Below the pieces are notes generated by a model. The model saw only the letters and a list, made by a program, of their open reading frames with translations. It searched no databases and was not told where the DNA came from. DNA of 64,000 bases from Dendrobium chrysotoxum (Eukaryota; Streptophyta; Magnoliopsida; Asparagales; Orchidaceae), in the NCBI GenBank assembly GCA_019925795.1, contig CM034315.1, positions 9,114,001 through 9,178,000 of the forward strand, in the 5' to 3' direction. Both the position numbers and the translations under genes were made by a program. Below, one piece after another: positions 23,201-33,870 of the stretch; position 1 is the stretch's first letter; each line of letters starts with the position of its first letter.

Positions 23201-23292
23201 ATCAATTGGCTGATATTTTCACAAAACCACTCGATTATGCCACTTTTAGCACTTTAAGAACTAAATTAGGTGTCATAGACATTCAAGCCTAA
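20278..23292 (+). CDS. pol of the SIRE-like copia element (protease, integrase, RT, RNase H)
   Basis: An open frame of 1004 residues from the ATG at 20278. Domains in order: aspartic protease with the DSG triad (residues 5-7); integrase zinc region (H-x4-H, then C-x2-C in CDACQLGK); integrase core with Asp in LHMDLFGPV, Asp in HSDHGGEF and Glu in NGIAERKNRT; reverse transcriptase with intact YVDDILFG; RNase H with GYSDSDFAG, STAEAEY and the terminal RHHFIRD block. All catalytic residues seem present. It is in the same frame as gag, separated by TGA (20233) and TAG (20245). Expression as a gag-pol fusion would need readthrough of both stops and of the TAA in gag; otherwise pol could start internally. 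The last codon before TAA (23290-23292) encodes Ala. Confidence 0.92.
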   Translation: MWYLDSGCSRHMTGDMKQFVTLEARSGGKVTLGDNTTRKVVGSGIIENTKNLIIENVLLVDGLKHNLLSISQLCDKGFDIKFLSNKYMISLNDSLVLEGKRINNVYMIDLNCIETSNSLCLKTIADDSWLWHRRLCHASMKTLRNITQKDLVRGIPKLDFTKDHLCDACQLGKQVKSSFHAIKDISTTRPLETLHMDLFGPVSTVSLGGKLYGFVIVDDYSRFTWVKFLAHKSESFEEFRIFSTWIQRKLGCVISTIHSDHGGEFENDKFESFCKEVGIEHNFSAPRTPQQNGIAERKNRTLVEAARAMLAEYTLPRYFWAETVNTACYVLNRVNVRSKLNKTPYELLKGRTPNLSHLHIFGCKCFILINGKSPLGKFDSKSDEGVFLGYSSVGKAYRIFNKRTLVVEESTHVVFDESNKTSEPNHEEEEVEVIRGIETITIETRSEPQEQLPKDWKFFSSHPRELILGDPSEGVKTRHGLRKEVSHSAFISMIEPTSIDQALGDEFWILAMQEELNQFVRNDVWELVKRPKEQSVVGTKWVFKNKMNDSGVVVRNKARLVAKGYNQIEGIDFEETFAPVARLEAIRVLLAFACFRDFKLYQMDVKSAFLNGVIKEDVYVEQPPGFENSQFSNHVFKLKKALYGLKQAPRAWYERLSTFLLDRGFVKGSVDTTLFLKKVGVEVLIVQIYVDDILFGSTEKNLCNEFSKIMSDEFEMSMMGELSYFLGFSVKQTEGGTFLSQSKYIKDILKKYEMDNAKAMNTPMSSNIQLDKDPSGKSVDQKRYRGIIGSLLYLTASRPDIMFSVCLCARFQADPKESHMTAVKRILRYLLGTPNLGIWYPRHNTSFEILGYSDSDFAGCRVDRKSTSGTCQFIGQSLVSWSSRKQNSVALSTAEAEYIAVGSCVAQVLWLKQQLVDLGLPVGTIPIMCDNTSAICISKNPIQHSRTKHIDIRHHFIRDHVAKGDIELHHVATEDQLADIFTKPLDYATFSTLRTKLGVIDIQA

Positions 23293-23955
23293 AGTAAAGC
23301 ACAAATTTTGTTTGCTCTGTTTTGTTTTGTTCAAAAAAAAAAAAAAAATGGATTCCTGATCCTCTTCCCATGCTACTCACCAACCTTGATATTTTCTGAC
23401 GATCGTACTGTACGATCCACGATCGTACTGTACGATAACATTCAAATCAGTCCAATCTCAGCCGTCCATTCCCATTCACGGTCCAGATCTTTCATGTCTT
23501 AAGTCGATCGTACTGTACGATTCACCACTCGTACTGTACGATACTAATTATTGGTAATCGTACTGTACGAAACTACCAAACGTACTGTACGATCCACGTG
23601 TCAAACGGATTAGGACGAATTTAAATCGGCCGGTACGAACATTATTGCCTATCGTACTGTACGAACACCTGTTCGTACTGGACGAACACTTTTGTCAAAA
23701 GTCGTTCAGACGACTCATTGGGACGAACGCCTCACACTCACATTCGTACTGTACGATACTGATCGTACTGTACGATTTGACTCACTTTTCTGAAAAGTCG
23801 TCCAGACGACATTATTGCGAATATCGTACTGTACGATACCCAATCGTACTGTATGATAGTCTTCAAACTCTATAAAAAGGGAGGGATTCTTTGCCTATTC
23901 TCCTCACCTTCAATCAATCTGATTTTCTCTCATTCTTCCAATCCCTTCGTCCACA
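23293..23955 (+). promoter_or_regulatory. Pol-to-extra-ORF spacer with palindrome array and TATA box (candidate internal promoter)
   Basis: The spacer starts with a 16-bp A run (23333-23348). Palindromes of the LTR type then start at 23403, 23423, 23508, 23529, 23558, 23580 (first base changed), 23652, 23673 (GG variant), 23744, 23763, 23824 and 23843 (one change), again mostly in pairs 19-22 bp apart. Two shorter relatives, TCGTTCAGACGA and TCGTCCAGACGA, are at 23702 and 23798. TATAAAAAGG follows at 23871-23880, and the extra ORF starts 75 bp later at 23956. This repeats the LTR order of array then TATA box, so I infer a second promoter for the extra ORF. Promoter function is an inference. 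Confidence 0.6.
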
Positions 23956-25075
23956 ATGTCTGGGTCCAGTAAGCGCGGTCGTATGATCGTCGAGAGCTCT
24001 TCCTCCACTCGGCGTTTCGATGATCGCTTTCTCTCCGCCGCGGACGAGAAAGCGTATAACAAAATCAATGAAGCTAAGTTCACTCCCTCCCGCATGTTAA
24101 ATCAAGCCGCCCTTAGTTTTGAGGTGATGCCTCTGTTCGCTTCCACGACCCTTCAATTTCTTCTGACTCTCGCCTTTCCGTTTCACTCTGAACTTATGTT
24201 TGAATTTTTTTGCAAATATCCGCATTAACCTTGAAAACACCACTTTCACCTCGTATGTCTGTAAACAGAATGTCGTCATCACCGTCGACGACATTGCTGA
24301 GCACATAGGGCTGTCCTCTGAAGGCCCTCGACCCCAATCCATGATCTCCCAAGATTATGATTGGACGTCAGTCAATATGACCCTTAGAGGTGTCCCCTCT
24401 AATCAACATCTACCCCTGGTCCAAACCTTAACTCAAAATGCCCGCGTTATCCAGCATGTCCTACGCACATCTATTATACCTAAAGCTGGAGATCGCATCC
24501 ATATTACTCCCCTACTTTCTGTCGTCACCTATCTCATTATGTCTGGCACCAAGTTCAATGAAGCTCAAATGGTGTTTGACTACATTCATACCTTGTCTGC
24601 CTTCCGCTATCCCGGTGCCCGTCGTAAATTGAACCTTGCTTTAGGGCATGTCATTGGCTATATCCTAGATGCAAAATACCAACTTCATTATCTGCTCCCT
24701 CCTGATCACCTTCCCATCTTCTACTCGGATGCCTCCTTTCGTATCCTGTTCCATCGGGGGGCCGCTCCCGCCGATCCCGAGTTTGATGACGAGGAGGCTG
24801 ATGCTCCTGCTGCCGCACCTCCACCACCACCAATCCAACCACCTGGCCTTGCTCCTCCCGTCTACCCTCACGACGACATTATTCGCCGACTTGATCGTCT
24901 GGAGACACGGTTGGACGCCCACATTGCTCAGCAACATCAGGAGCATGACACGGATATGAAATGGTTTAGGGAGCGCTTCACGTCGATAGATCACCAGTTT
25001 GCCTCCCTTCATCAGTACCACCAGCTGTTTCCCGACCCTCCACCGCCACCTCCGGATCAGGATCCAGATTTTTAG
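23956..25075 (+). pseudogene. Extra ORF downstream of pol (env position), one frameshift at a T7 run
   Basis: The frame opens at ATG 23956 and reads to a stop at 24226-24228. Overlapping it, a second frame runs from about 24203 to TAG at 25075. The frames meet at a run of seven T (24205-24211): one T fewer would join them, so this is one ORF of about 370 residues with a +1 shift, or a sequencing error. The N-terminal part has RFDDRFLSAADEKAY and a hydrophobic stretch near 24115-24190. The middle resembles the plant retrotransposon-associated protein found after pol in SIRE-type elements. The C-terminal part has a proline-rich region (about 24815-24870), a heptad-like region starting DDIIRRLDRLETRLDAH, and a second proline run at the end. 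I see no clear signal peptide or fusion peptide, so calling it an envelope would be unsafe. Confidence 0.7.
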
Positions 25076-25387
25076 GTTGTTGTAGATGTTTCTGTTTTCT
25101 GTTTTTGTTGTACTTGTTTTTTCTTTTTCTTCCCTTTTTGGTGTTGTCAAAGGGGGAGACTTTTCTGTGTGTTTTGTATTATGTTTTTGCCTACTATTAA
25201 ATGCTAATTGGTTGTTTATGTTCTCCGTATTTTTTTTATCCTGTTGTTGTATTTTTTTATATAATAAAAAATTAAAAAAAAAACTGTTTCTTCTCCTCCT
25301 ATTTGAAAATTAATAAGCTACTCTTCTGAGGGGGAGCTAAAGAAGTCAGAACATCTGTACATCAGAAAATATTATTTGACACCATCA

Positions 25388-25400
25388 AAAAGGGGGAGAT
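25388..25400 (+). other. Polypurine tract of the SIRE-like element
   Basis: AAAAAGGGGGAGA is immediately followed by T and the 3-prime LTR start, as expected for second-strand priming. Similar G-rich tracts lie at 25147-25159 and 25329-25336 in the same untranslated region. Confidence 0.85.
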
Positions 25401-27359
25401 TGTTGGAATCCAGGATCCCGAGCACTTAATTTTGATGGTGACAACTAATATTTACTGAGTAAATATAGACTTCCGTTAGATTACAAATGTTTAATCTTTG
25501 TATATGAGCACTAACATTTCAGGTCAGATGCATACTGCTAAAGATTGCTGGAGACTCAAACCGGGTAGAATAGGATGTTGAAGAGTCTGTAATTTTTATT
25601 TATTTATCTTTATTTTTTTTTTGAGTCTGCCACAGAAGCATGCATGTGAAAGGAGCAACCATGCACACACACAGGGGGAGAAATTTTTTAAAAAAATGAT
25701 AATTTTTTTTCTTTCATCGTACTGTACGATATTATATCGTACTGTACGATTAATTGAAAATACTCAGGCAACGGCTAATTCTCTAATGTTTAAGTTTACA
25801 AACTTATCGTACTGTACGATCCAGATCGTACTGTACGATGATTTGTAATTATGAAACCCTTGCCGCCGGAATAAGTTTGGTAAGTTTTCGAATTTGATTT
25901 TATAAACTATTCGTACTGTACGATATATATCGTACTGTACGATTAATTAAAAACTTGCCAAAATTATCTCCCTAATCAGGAAATAAAACGTTGGTTTCTA
26001 ATTATATGTCGATCGTACTGTACGATGTTAAATCGTACTGTACGACTGACAGAGACGATTTCAGTCGTCCCAAAGATCGTACCAGACGAAACCAATGTTT
26101 TTTGTTCGGATCGTCCTGGACGATTTTCATATCGTACAGGACGATATCAAGAAATGAACTAATCGTACTGTACGACTGGTGGAGTGCTGGACGACCGACA
26201 GAGACGATTTTCTTCGTCCCATCGATCGTACCAGACGATCCCAAGAATTTTTGTTCTATTCGTCCTGGACGATATTCGTATCGTACAGGACGATATCCTG
26301 AAAAACACTAATCGTACTGTACGATTCAAGGAGTGCTGGACGACTGACAGAGACGAATTCTTTCGTCCCGAGGATCGTCCCAGAGTTCGTCATGTACGAA
26401 CAGTACGAATCAACAGTATCGTCCTGTACGATATACGTATCGTACAGTACGATATGAATAAAATTTAATAACTGTTCGTCTGTACTCGTACTGGACGGAA
26501 CTGGAATTGAACTAATCGTACTGTACGATTATAAATCGTACTGTACGATCAGAATCGCAAAAGTTGAATCTTTTAGGGTTTTCTGAAGCCTGATATAAAA
26601 AACAACTTAAGTTTTTCTTTAAGAGAAGTTGATCAATCCTTGTTTGCTGAGAGAGGCTTGGAGGAAAAAGAAGGGGATTTGGTAGAGAAGTTTTTGGAGA
26701 GATCTAGAGCTTGAGAGAGGAAGGTGAAGGTGAGCTTGAGCGTGAGGGAGAAGTAGTGTGAGGGGATCACACGGTGGCTCCAAGCTAGCTGCATGCTTTG
26801 CTCCTCTTGTGGCTTTAGAAGCTTCAAGAAAGTTCTCGAAGGAAGAATCACTTCAAGATCAACATCGCCAAGGTACTCTGCCATCTCCAGGAGGGAGAAA
26901 AAGGAGAAGGTCCGCTGCCGTCACCGGGAGGGTGACATAGCGTTTGGTATTCCGCCGCACCGAGGGAGGTGAAAGTGAGTATTGTAAAGGCTTCTCCGCC
27001 TTGCTGTGGGGGCAAAAGGAGAGTCAACTTTTACTAGTGCAAATCCCGGAGTAGAGGACTCCGGGGAGTGGACGTAGGTCAAGTGACCGAACCACTATAA
27101 AAATTTCTGGTGTGTTTTTTTCCTGTTTACCGCACTTTACTTTTCATGTTTTTAAATTTGTGCGTTTTAATTGCTTGGTGAAAAATCAATTTTTAAATCT
27201 CGTAGTGTTATCAATTTTATCGTTGTGATCGTTATAATTGCTTCCGCACATTGGTTGTTAAATCATATTTCGAAAATACAAAAAAATTAGAACTCTTGTG
27301 TAGGGTCAAATTTTTAAAATACCAATTCACCCCCCCTCTTGGCGCATCTCGTACTTTCA
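25401..27359 (+). repeat. 3-prime LTR of the SIRE-like element
   Basis: 1959 bp, collinear with the 5-prime LTR at an offset of 8999 (9000 after one extra T near 27116). Differences seen by eye: three between 25850 and 25880, one each near 26072, 26204 and 26502, and two near 26377-26392. The palindrome array lies at 25717-26548. Confidence 0.95.
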
Positions 27360-27364
27360 TAGTT

Positions 27365-30300
27365 CACATATTGGAAAATTGTTATTAGTTCCCTGATAGC
27401 CCATTAACTCTCAATGCAATGCAATTTTTTATGCTTAAAGTACCTTAATGGGAAAGTTTATAACTTTCTTATTGATAATGGTTGAACATAAAATATAGTC
27501 TCCCACGCACTTGTCCAAGCATTGCATTTAAAGCCTATTAAGAACACCCAACCATATAAAATAAGTTGGGTTTAAAGTGAAATAAATATTCTAGTTTCAG
27601 AGATGTATAGAAATTACTCTTTCAATTGGTAACTAGTACACGTGCAAAGTATTATGCAACATTCTTGACATGAACATTTGTCATATAATTTTGGGTCGAG
27701 CATCTCAATATGATAATGGAGCTTTATATGACGACCAACAAAACACTTGTTCATTTGATTGGAAGGGGAACTAGTTATGATTACTACCTAATTCTGTTAA
27801 ATCACATAATAAGAGTAATAAGAACAAAATAGCCCATAATATCTTTCTTTGGATCAGCATTGCTACTACAATGTGCATGTTGGTTGTCACAACTTGACCC
27901 AGTAGAACCTGTTACACCCGAATGGGTCATATTGTGTCAAGGTTATGACAGCGGATTTATGAATTCCCAAGGTCTAATGTGAAAGAATTTTTTCCTACTT
28001 TACACTTTTCTTCAATACAAAACACATAGCAATTTTATAATCATCTAATATACGTAGAAATGAAAACATAAATTCATCAAAAAAAGCTTTCAAAAGTACA
28101 TCAATCATGATTTTACTTTCTCTTTTTATCAAAACATAATTATACTCATGAATGACAAAAGAATGAATATACCAAACGTACCAAGCTCTAGGATTCAACC
28201 TAGTTAATAATCTCTATCAACCCTATCTACTAAATAATGGTTTATCTTTTTCTAAAAAATATTTACAAATGCATGCAGTAAGCAATCACATGCTCAATAG
28301 GTCATATGAAACTTATTACTATATAATTCAATACAATTATATGAAGAACAATAAATCATTTTTAAAACCAAACCATCCTAACATTTGCATTGCATGTTGT
28401 ATTTTACAAACTTATGCTAATATTAAATAGATGTTGCGAATATGCATATATATATAATAGCAACTACTTAGGCATCACTTGAATAAGACTTCAAAACTGA
28501 GATAATATTTCACATGATCACATGAATATGATTGCATAACATATGTATTTCATTGAACATGATATCAGAACATAAATAACATAACATACAACCTAACATT
28601 AACTAGCATATAACATAATATTCATATTTTTTTTATGTCTCATTATACCTTCTCTTTTACTTATACCTCCACCCGATCACATCACATCTACTTGAGATAG
28701 ATAAAAGAATTACATACATGATGATTCCCCCTATAACTTCCCTTCCACTTATACTTCCAATTGATCATCTCGCATATGTTCAAGAAAGATTGAAGAATGC
28801 ATGAACATATACATATACATGAGCATAAGGGTTGTTATAACTTCACTTGTATTGCACACTAAACATCACTACATTCCTCAACATTCATTCCCCAACATTC
28901 TCCCACTTTTATTACACATTTCAAGCAATAAATATGAAAATATCTTTTTTTTTCAACATAAATTAACAGCACATGAACATTAATATTTTTTAATATGTAA
29001 AGCCAACAACATTAACCTTTCCAACATGATATTGCTTTGCTGTCGACATTATTTAGATTATTAACTAGAGAAGTTTAGATGGTCTCAAGCTATCCATTGG
29101 GCACCAAGATAAAAAGCTATAAAAACTGACAAATGTTGTTAAATAAAAAATAAATAAATAGGGAGAAATAAAAGGTTTTAATTTTATATATGTATGTGAA
29201 TTTGTTTTAATTGATTTAAATATTAAAAAAAAATTATTATTATTATTTTAAAGCTTTTGAATTATTTTATTTGATGAATCCTACAAAAAAATTAATAAGA
29301 AAAACTTTACTTTTTAGTAACTAATGATTGTATATCTTTTCATAAAATAAATATAATCACCCTAAAATATAACAATAAGATCAATTAATTAAATGAAGAA
29401 ATAAACTAAAGATTGTATATCTTCATATAAACAATAAGATCAGTAAGATTTGTAATTTTTTATTTTATGTATATTTGAATCGTTAAAATCAAACTTCACA
29501 CGAATCATATAAATAAGTTTTGAATCCAAAATCTTTTAATTTATAGCTAAAATTTTTAACCAACAAATCTCCTAATATATTAAAAGATGCCAAATGGTGA
29601 TAAGTGAATAAATAAGGGAGTGACTCTCTTCTTCATATAAAAGATCTGTCAAACTATTTTTTGCTTTGCTGCTTTGCTGCTTCCGAACATTCTGACAGAT
29701 ATTAGATTGATTAAATTATTGCAAGTGCAATATATTACAATATAGATCATCCCATAAAAGCTACAGCAATTATGTAGCCAGCCAATTGAGAAGATGCTTC
29801 ACCTTTCAAAAGAGATTATATGGCTTTCAAAAAAGTGCTTTTGCTGAGTTCTGAGTTTTCATTTATCGCAAGCTTCTGCCTCTTTCCTAGTCATTGGCAT
29901 CTGCCTTAGCAGCAAAATCTATTATTTAATATAGAGGTCAATTTGATGTTAATATATCATGCATGAGGATTGCTTAGACTTCAATGGAGTTGAAATCAAA
30001 ATGTGCCAATAAATTATAAATTAACCCTAAAACTTTAAAAGAATATAAACTATACAAAATAAAGAAAAAATATCCTGCAAAATTCATGTGTATGTATTAT
30101 TCAAAATTGCCATGCTCATTCACTATGTAATTTAAACTCAAGTTAACTATTCATGGCACCAGCTTGGTCGATTAAGCTTACAACTCGATTCAAGATCGCT
30201 AGCTCCTAGTCAATCTAAGGGTCTTAGTGAGATGTTGTCATTAGGATGCCTTACTCACGAAGCAATGTCATATATTCTGACATTCTAATGGATATAAGCC

Positions 30301-30730
30301 TCATCCAATTAAAATTGGGCATTCTAATGAATATAGACCCCATCTCAACCAATTCCTTGGGTAATCTAACTTACAAGGCAAGATCATAAGACCAAACCCT
30401 TTAGGGCAACAAGTAAATAAAGCAGTAAGCTCAACTTAAATCACATTTGTGCCAGTTGCTAAGCTAATGATCCTATTAATTTAATTAACTGCTAAAATCA
30501 CAAGTAATCAAAATCTAATTAGCTGCTTAATAATTATAAGCATCATATAAATCCATTCACCCAATATACATGCTAGCTAATTTCAAACTTTCATTTCTTT
30601 TTATCATAAAAGTTTATGATTCAAAATTTCAATTTAACCCTAACTTTTATAAGTTATATAATAGGAACTACTGAAATATGGCATCTGCTAGCAACATAAT
30701 GGCAATAAAACTAGGCCATCATCAAAGTTG
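27365..30730. other. AT-rich intergenic DNA, probably decayed repeats
   Basis: No open frame here has a recognisable product, and I see no RNA gene. A CCTGTTACACCCGAATGGGT motif near 27908 and a GTTGTCATTAGGATGCCTTA region near 30230 look like pieces of old LTRs, but no paired ends were found. The first bases continue the target site split by the SIRE-like element. Confidence 0.4.
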
Positions 30731-30739
30731 GTCATGATA

Positions 30740-32985
30740 GAGCTACCCTCCAGTATAGAATAATTTTAAGGGTTGTAAGGTTCATTCCTATTGAACATAC
30801 TAATGAAGGTGCATCGAGTAAGGGGTTCATCATTGAACAAATTATGGTGCCAACAACACAGGCCCATATCCCTGTTAAAGGGAGGAGAAGCAAGGTGGTC
30901 ATTCCAAATAAGACAAGGCGCCAATTTACTAAGACACACAAAATAACTACTATTGAGGTGGCTCAAAAGAGTCTCTATATTCTCAACTATCTATTGGAAT
31001 TGATCTGGCCCCGACCACCAAGAGAAGGGCTAACGAGCCTAAAATTAGACAAACCATTATTGAGCAACCCAACAAAATAATGAACAATGATGAGAATCTC
31101 ACATGACTTACTTTTACTCATAGGAAGCATGATGTTGAAGCCTTCTCATATTGTACTAAGATTTCAAAAAGGCCAAAAGAAGGGCTAATGTCTGCATCAA
31201 GTCTAAAAGTCCAGAACTACTCCCTATAATGCAAGAACAATTGCCCCAAATAAGGCTAATATTCTAACAAGCAATAGCTTTGAGCCATTACGTTAGGTGA
31301 AGAGGAGTAACTCCAAGAGGGGGTATAAAGAAGTCCTTCTAGGATGCACCGTTATAATCAATCCCAAATAGAGACAAAAGAAGCAATCAATTTTCTCATG
31401 CATTTATAAAGTATTAAAGGTTGTCAAAGAAAGAAATATTCAAAGGAGATTGAAAATTTTGTGGCTAAAACCATAGTCCTGACCTCGATTTACCCAAGGC
31501 TTTAGGTTAGTTTAATAGAGAGGAGCTCAAATGGTTCCTCAATATCATGATAGTATAAGGTATTAGTTGCACTCCATACAACATCCATATTATAAAAAAA
31601 GTTGTTGTGACAATATCATAGCAGCACTTATGCCCAGAGGTATGATAAAATAATGACTAAACAACCATGCCAAAGGTCAAGGCCTCTTGAAACACACCCT
31701 TGGCCAAATGATAAACAATGTGTGACATTTGGATCAATTCACTAGAGTTCTACCACTTGAAGATACCAAAAAAATTTTGGGTTTCAAAGGAGTTTAAATG
31801 ATCATTTTTTAAAAGATTTTCATAAGGATGAGCATTACAAGGGATATCCCTAAAATTATAGTCAAGGATCATTCTCTAGTAAGTCCCCACATGAACAAAC
31901 TCTAGCAACTATGGAAGGGGTAACTAGTTATAAAGAATCCTCTTGCTCCCCAATAATTCATTAGAAACAACAATCTCAACCTAAAGAAATGTTAGCAGCT
32001 AACAAGATATATGATAAAACCTTTTGAGAGGGAGAGAATTATTCTAATAATAATTAAGATCACTATGATGACATCGATGATTCAGGAGATGTTGATCATA
32101 TGGTGGTAGAAGTCTTGCACATGGTGGATCATACATTAGATCAACCCATTCAAAAGGCTTATGCCCCTTCAAAAAATAGGAACGTAGCCTTAAATTCATG
32201 AGGTGAAGAACAGTTCCAAAGTAACTAAGGGTAGCAAGTGTCTAAAATGAACCATCTCAATAATAAGAAGGGTTTAAGGAGGTTAAAGAGACTTTGTGAA
32301 TTGTACTAAGATTACAATGAGAGATGCAATCTCATATACAGAAGAAAGGCTAGGAGTTTAACTAGCTCCATAATTGTCTCACTGGAGAGTGGCATAATGT
32401 AAGAGTTATTTGGGAAGTTTGGATTAATAGCATTAGTTGGATGCCAACAAGCAATTAATTAGCAAGGAAATTCCATAGGGTTTATCAATCCAAAACTTGA
32501 TATACAAGGCACTCAAGCTTCTACTCTCAATGCCTCAATTGCTCCAAAAAGTGACTTGATATTTTGTGGGTAGCAACATCAACCATTCATAAGAGAATAC
32601 ACTGGTTGATAAGGCCCAAATTAAAAATCTTATTAGCCTGAAGGTTGAAGCAGTCATCGCTTCTGAGATTGTTGAGGCCTCTATGGGAAAATGTCAAATG
32701 TGCTCTGTCAAATATGACTAGGTATAACATCCAAAAGAATATGTTGTACCAAAGTTTAATATAATCGATGGCACTGAAAACCCCAGACAATATTTAACCC
32801 AATTTAAGACCACTTATTGAAATACCAGAGGGAATTATGCTTCATGACTACACCAGTTTGTTAATAGCACCCTTTCATGCATTGCCCTTGAATGGTATGT
32901 TGAGTTACCTAATGACTCTGTTAAAAAAGCTTACCCTTCAAACTTAGTGAGCTTAGCATTTGCAAATTGCGAAATAATTTCTTAA
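30740..32985 (+). pseudogene. Decayed Ty3/gypsy-type gag region
   Basis: At 32730-32985 the plus strand, one frame, encodes a Ty3-type Gag core with several stops: VVPKFNIIDGTENPRQYLTQF, then an ALEWYVELP block matching the usual W-Y-x2-LP signature. Upstream, 30840-31080 and scattered pieces to 32600 carry short coding-like stretches in changing frames, consistent with an old gag N-terminal region full of indels. No protease, RT or integrase follows. The gag core is the only part I can support well; the left limit is approximate. Confidence 0.55.
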
Positions 32986-33049
32986 AGCATTTTGAATCAA
33001 CAACATACACCTAGTTTCATGATTGAAAATTACTAGTTTGTACTTTAGG

Positions 33050-33870
33050 CTTATTAAATTAAAATTTTGTGTTCAAACTCAATCTTTTAGATTTGTTGAG
33101 TGTAATACTTAACATGCTAATTCGAATTTATGGAGCTTATTGAATCAACAAGGTAGTTCAACCCTTAGGTTTGTAAGAATGTGAAATGTTGTTTGTTCAA
33201 CTCTTGGATTCATTATCTAATATTTGATATCCAAGCTCAATCTGTTAAACTTATTGAGCATGATATAATACCAATTTAGCTTGTAAAGCTACTTGATTCA
33301 ATTAGGCAACTTTTAGGTTTATGAGCTATGAAAAAAAAATATCTTAGACTTGTTATTTGATATTTAAACTCGGTCTTTATTGTTGAGCTTGATATAGTGC
33401 TGATTTGGCTTCTAGAGCTGCTTAAGTTAGCTAGGAAGCTTGTGGTTTATGATGATGAGAAATTTTGTGAGTTCGACATTTAGGCCTGTTGAACCATTAT
33501 TTTGATATCTAAATTCTTTAAACTAGTTGAGGTAGCTCAACCCTTAGGTTTATAAGTATAAGAAATTTTATTGGTACAACCTTAGGCTTGTTGAACCAAT
33601 ATTTGATGATTAAGCTCAATCTTTTAGACTTTGTGAACCAAATATAACGCTGACTTAGCTTCTGCAACTATTTGAGTCAATCAAATAACTTGACTCATAA
33701 ACTAGTGAACATGAGAAATTCTACTGGTTCAACCCATAAACTTGTTGAACCAATATTTAATATTTAAGCTTAGCATTTAAATTTGTTGAGCCTGAAATAA
33801 TACTAACTTGGCTAATTGAGCTACTTAAGTCAATTAGGTGGTTCAACCCTTATATTAGAGGCTAGTTGGA
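33050..33870 (+). repeat. Degenerate tandem repeat, unit about 155 bp
   Basis: Five to six diverged copies of a unit containing TTTAGACTTGTTGAGC, AGCTACTTGAGTCAATTAGG and GGTTCAACCCTTAGGCTTG. Anchors occur near 33087, 33242, 33380, 33520 (partly deleted), 33622 and 33776. It directly follows the decayed gag and may be part of that element or an independent minisatellite. It has no coding potential. Confidence 0.65.

Larger units (their letters stand above)
16402..27359 (+). mobile_element. Complete Ty1/copia retrotransposon, SIRE/Maximus-like, with extra 3-prime ORF
   Basis: A 10,958-bp element flanked by the 5-bp direct repeat TAGTT (16397-16401 and 27360-27364). The two LTRs (16402-18359 and 25401-27359) begin TGTTGG, end TTTCA, and differ by about eight substitutions and one T in a homopolymer when compared by eye, so insertion is recent. 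Order inside: initiator-Met-type primer site, gag with two CCHC knuckles, protease, integrase, reverse transcriptase, RNase H, a 660-bp spacer with palindromes and TATA box, an extra ORF with a proline-rich tail, and a polypurine tract. Protease-integrase-RT order makes it copia; the length, the two knuckles and the extra ORF after pol point to the SIRE/Maximus lineage. Three in-frame stops in gag-pol and one frameshift in the extra ORF suggest that this copy cannot make all its proteins in the usual way. Confidence 0.95.

Noticed and set aside
23403..23855. Could the regularly spaced 13-mers be a CRISPR array?
   Set aside because: Spacers are only 6-9 bp within pairs and irregular between pairs, the repeats are short palindromes, and this is a plant genome with no cas genes.
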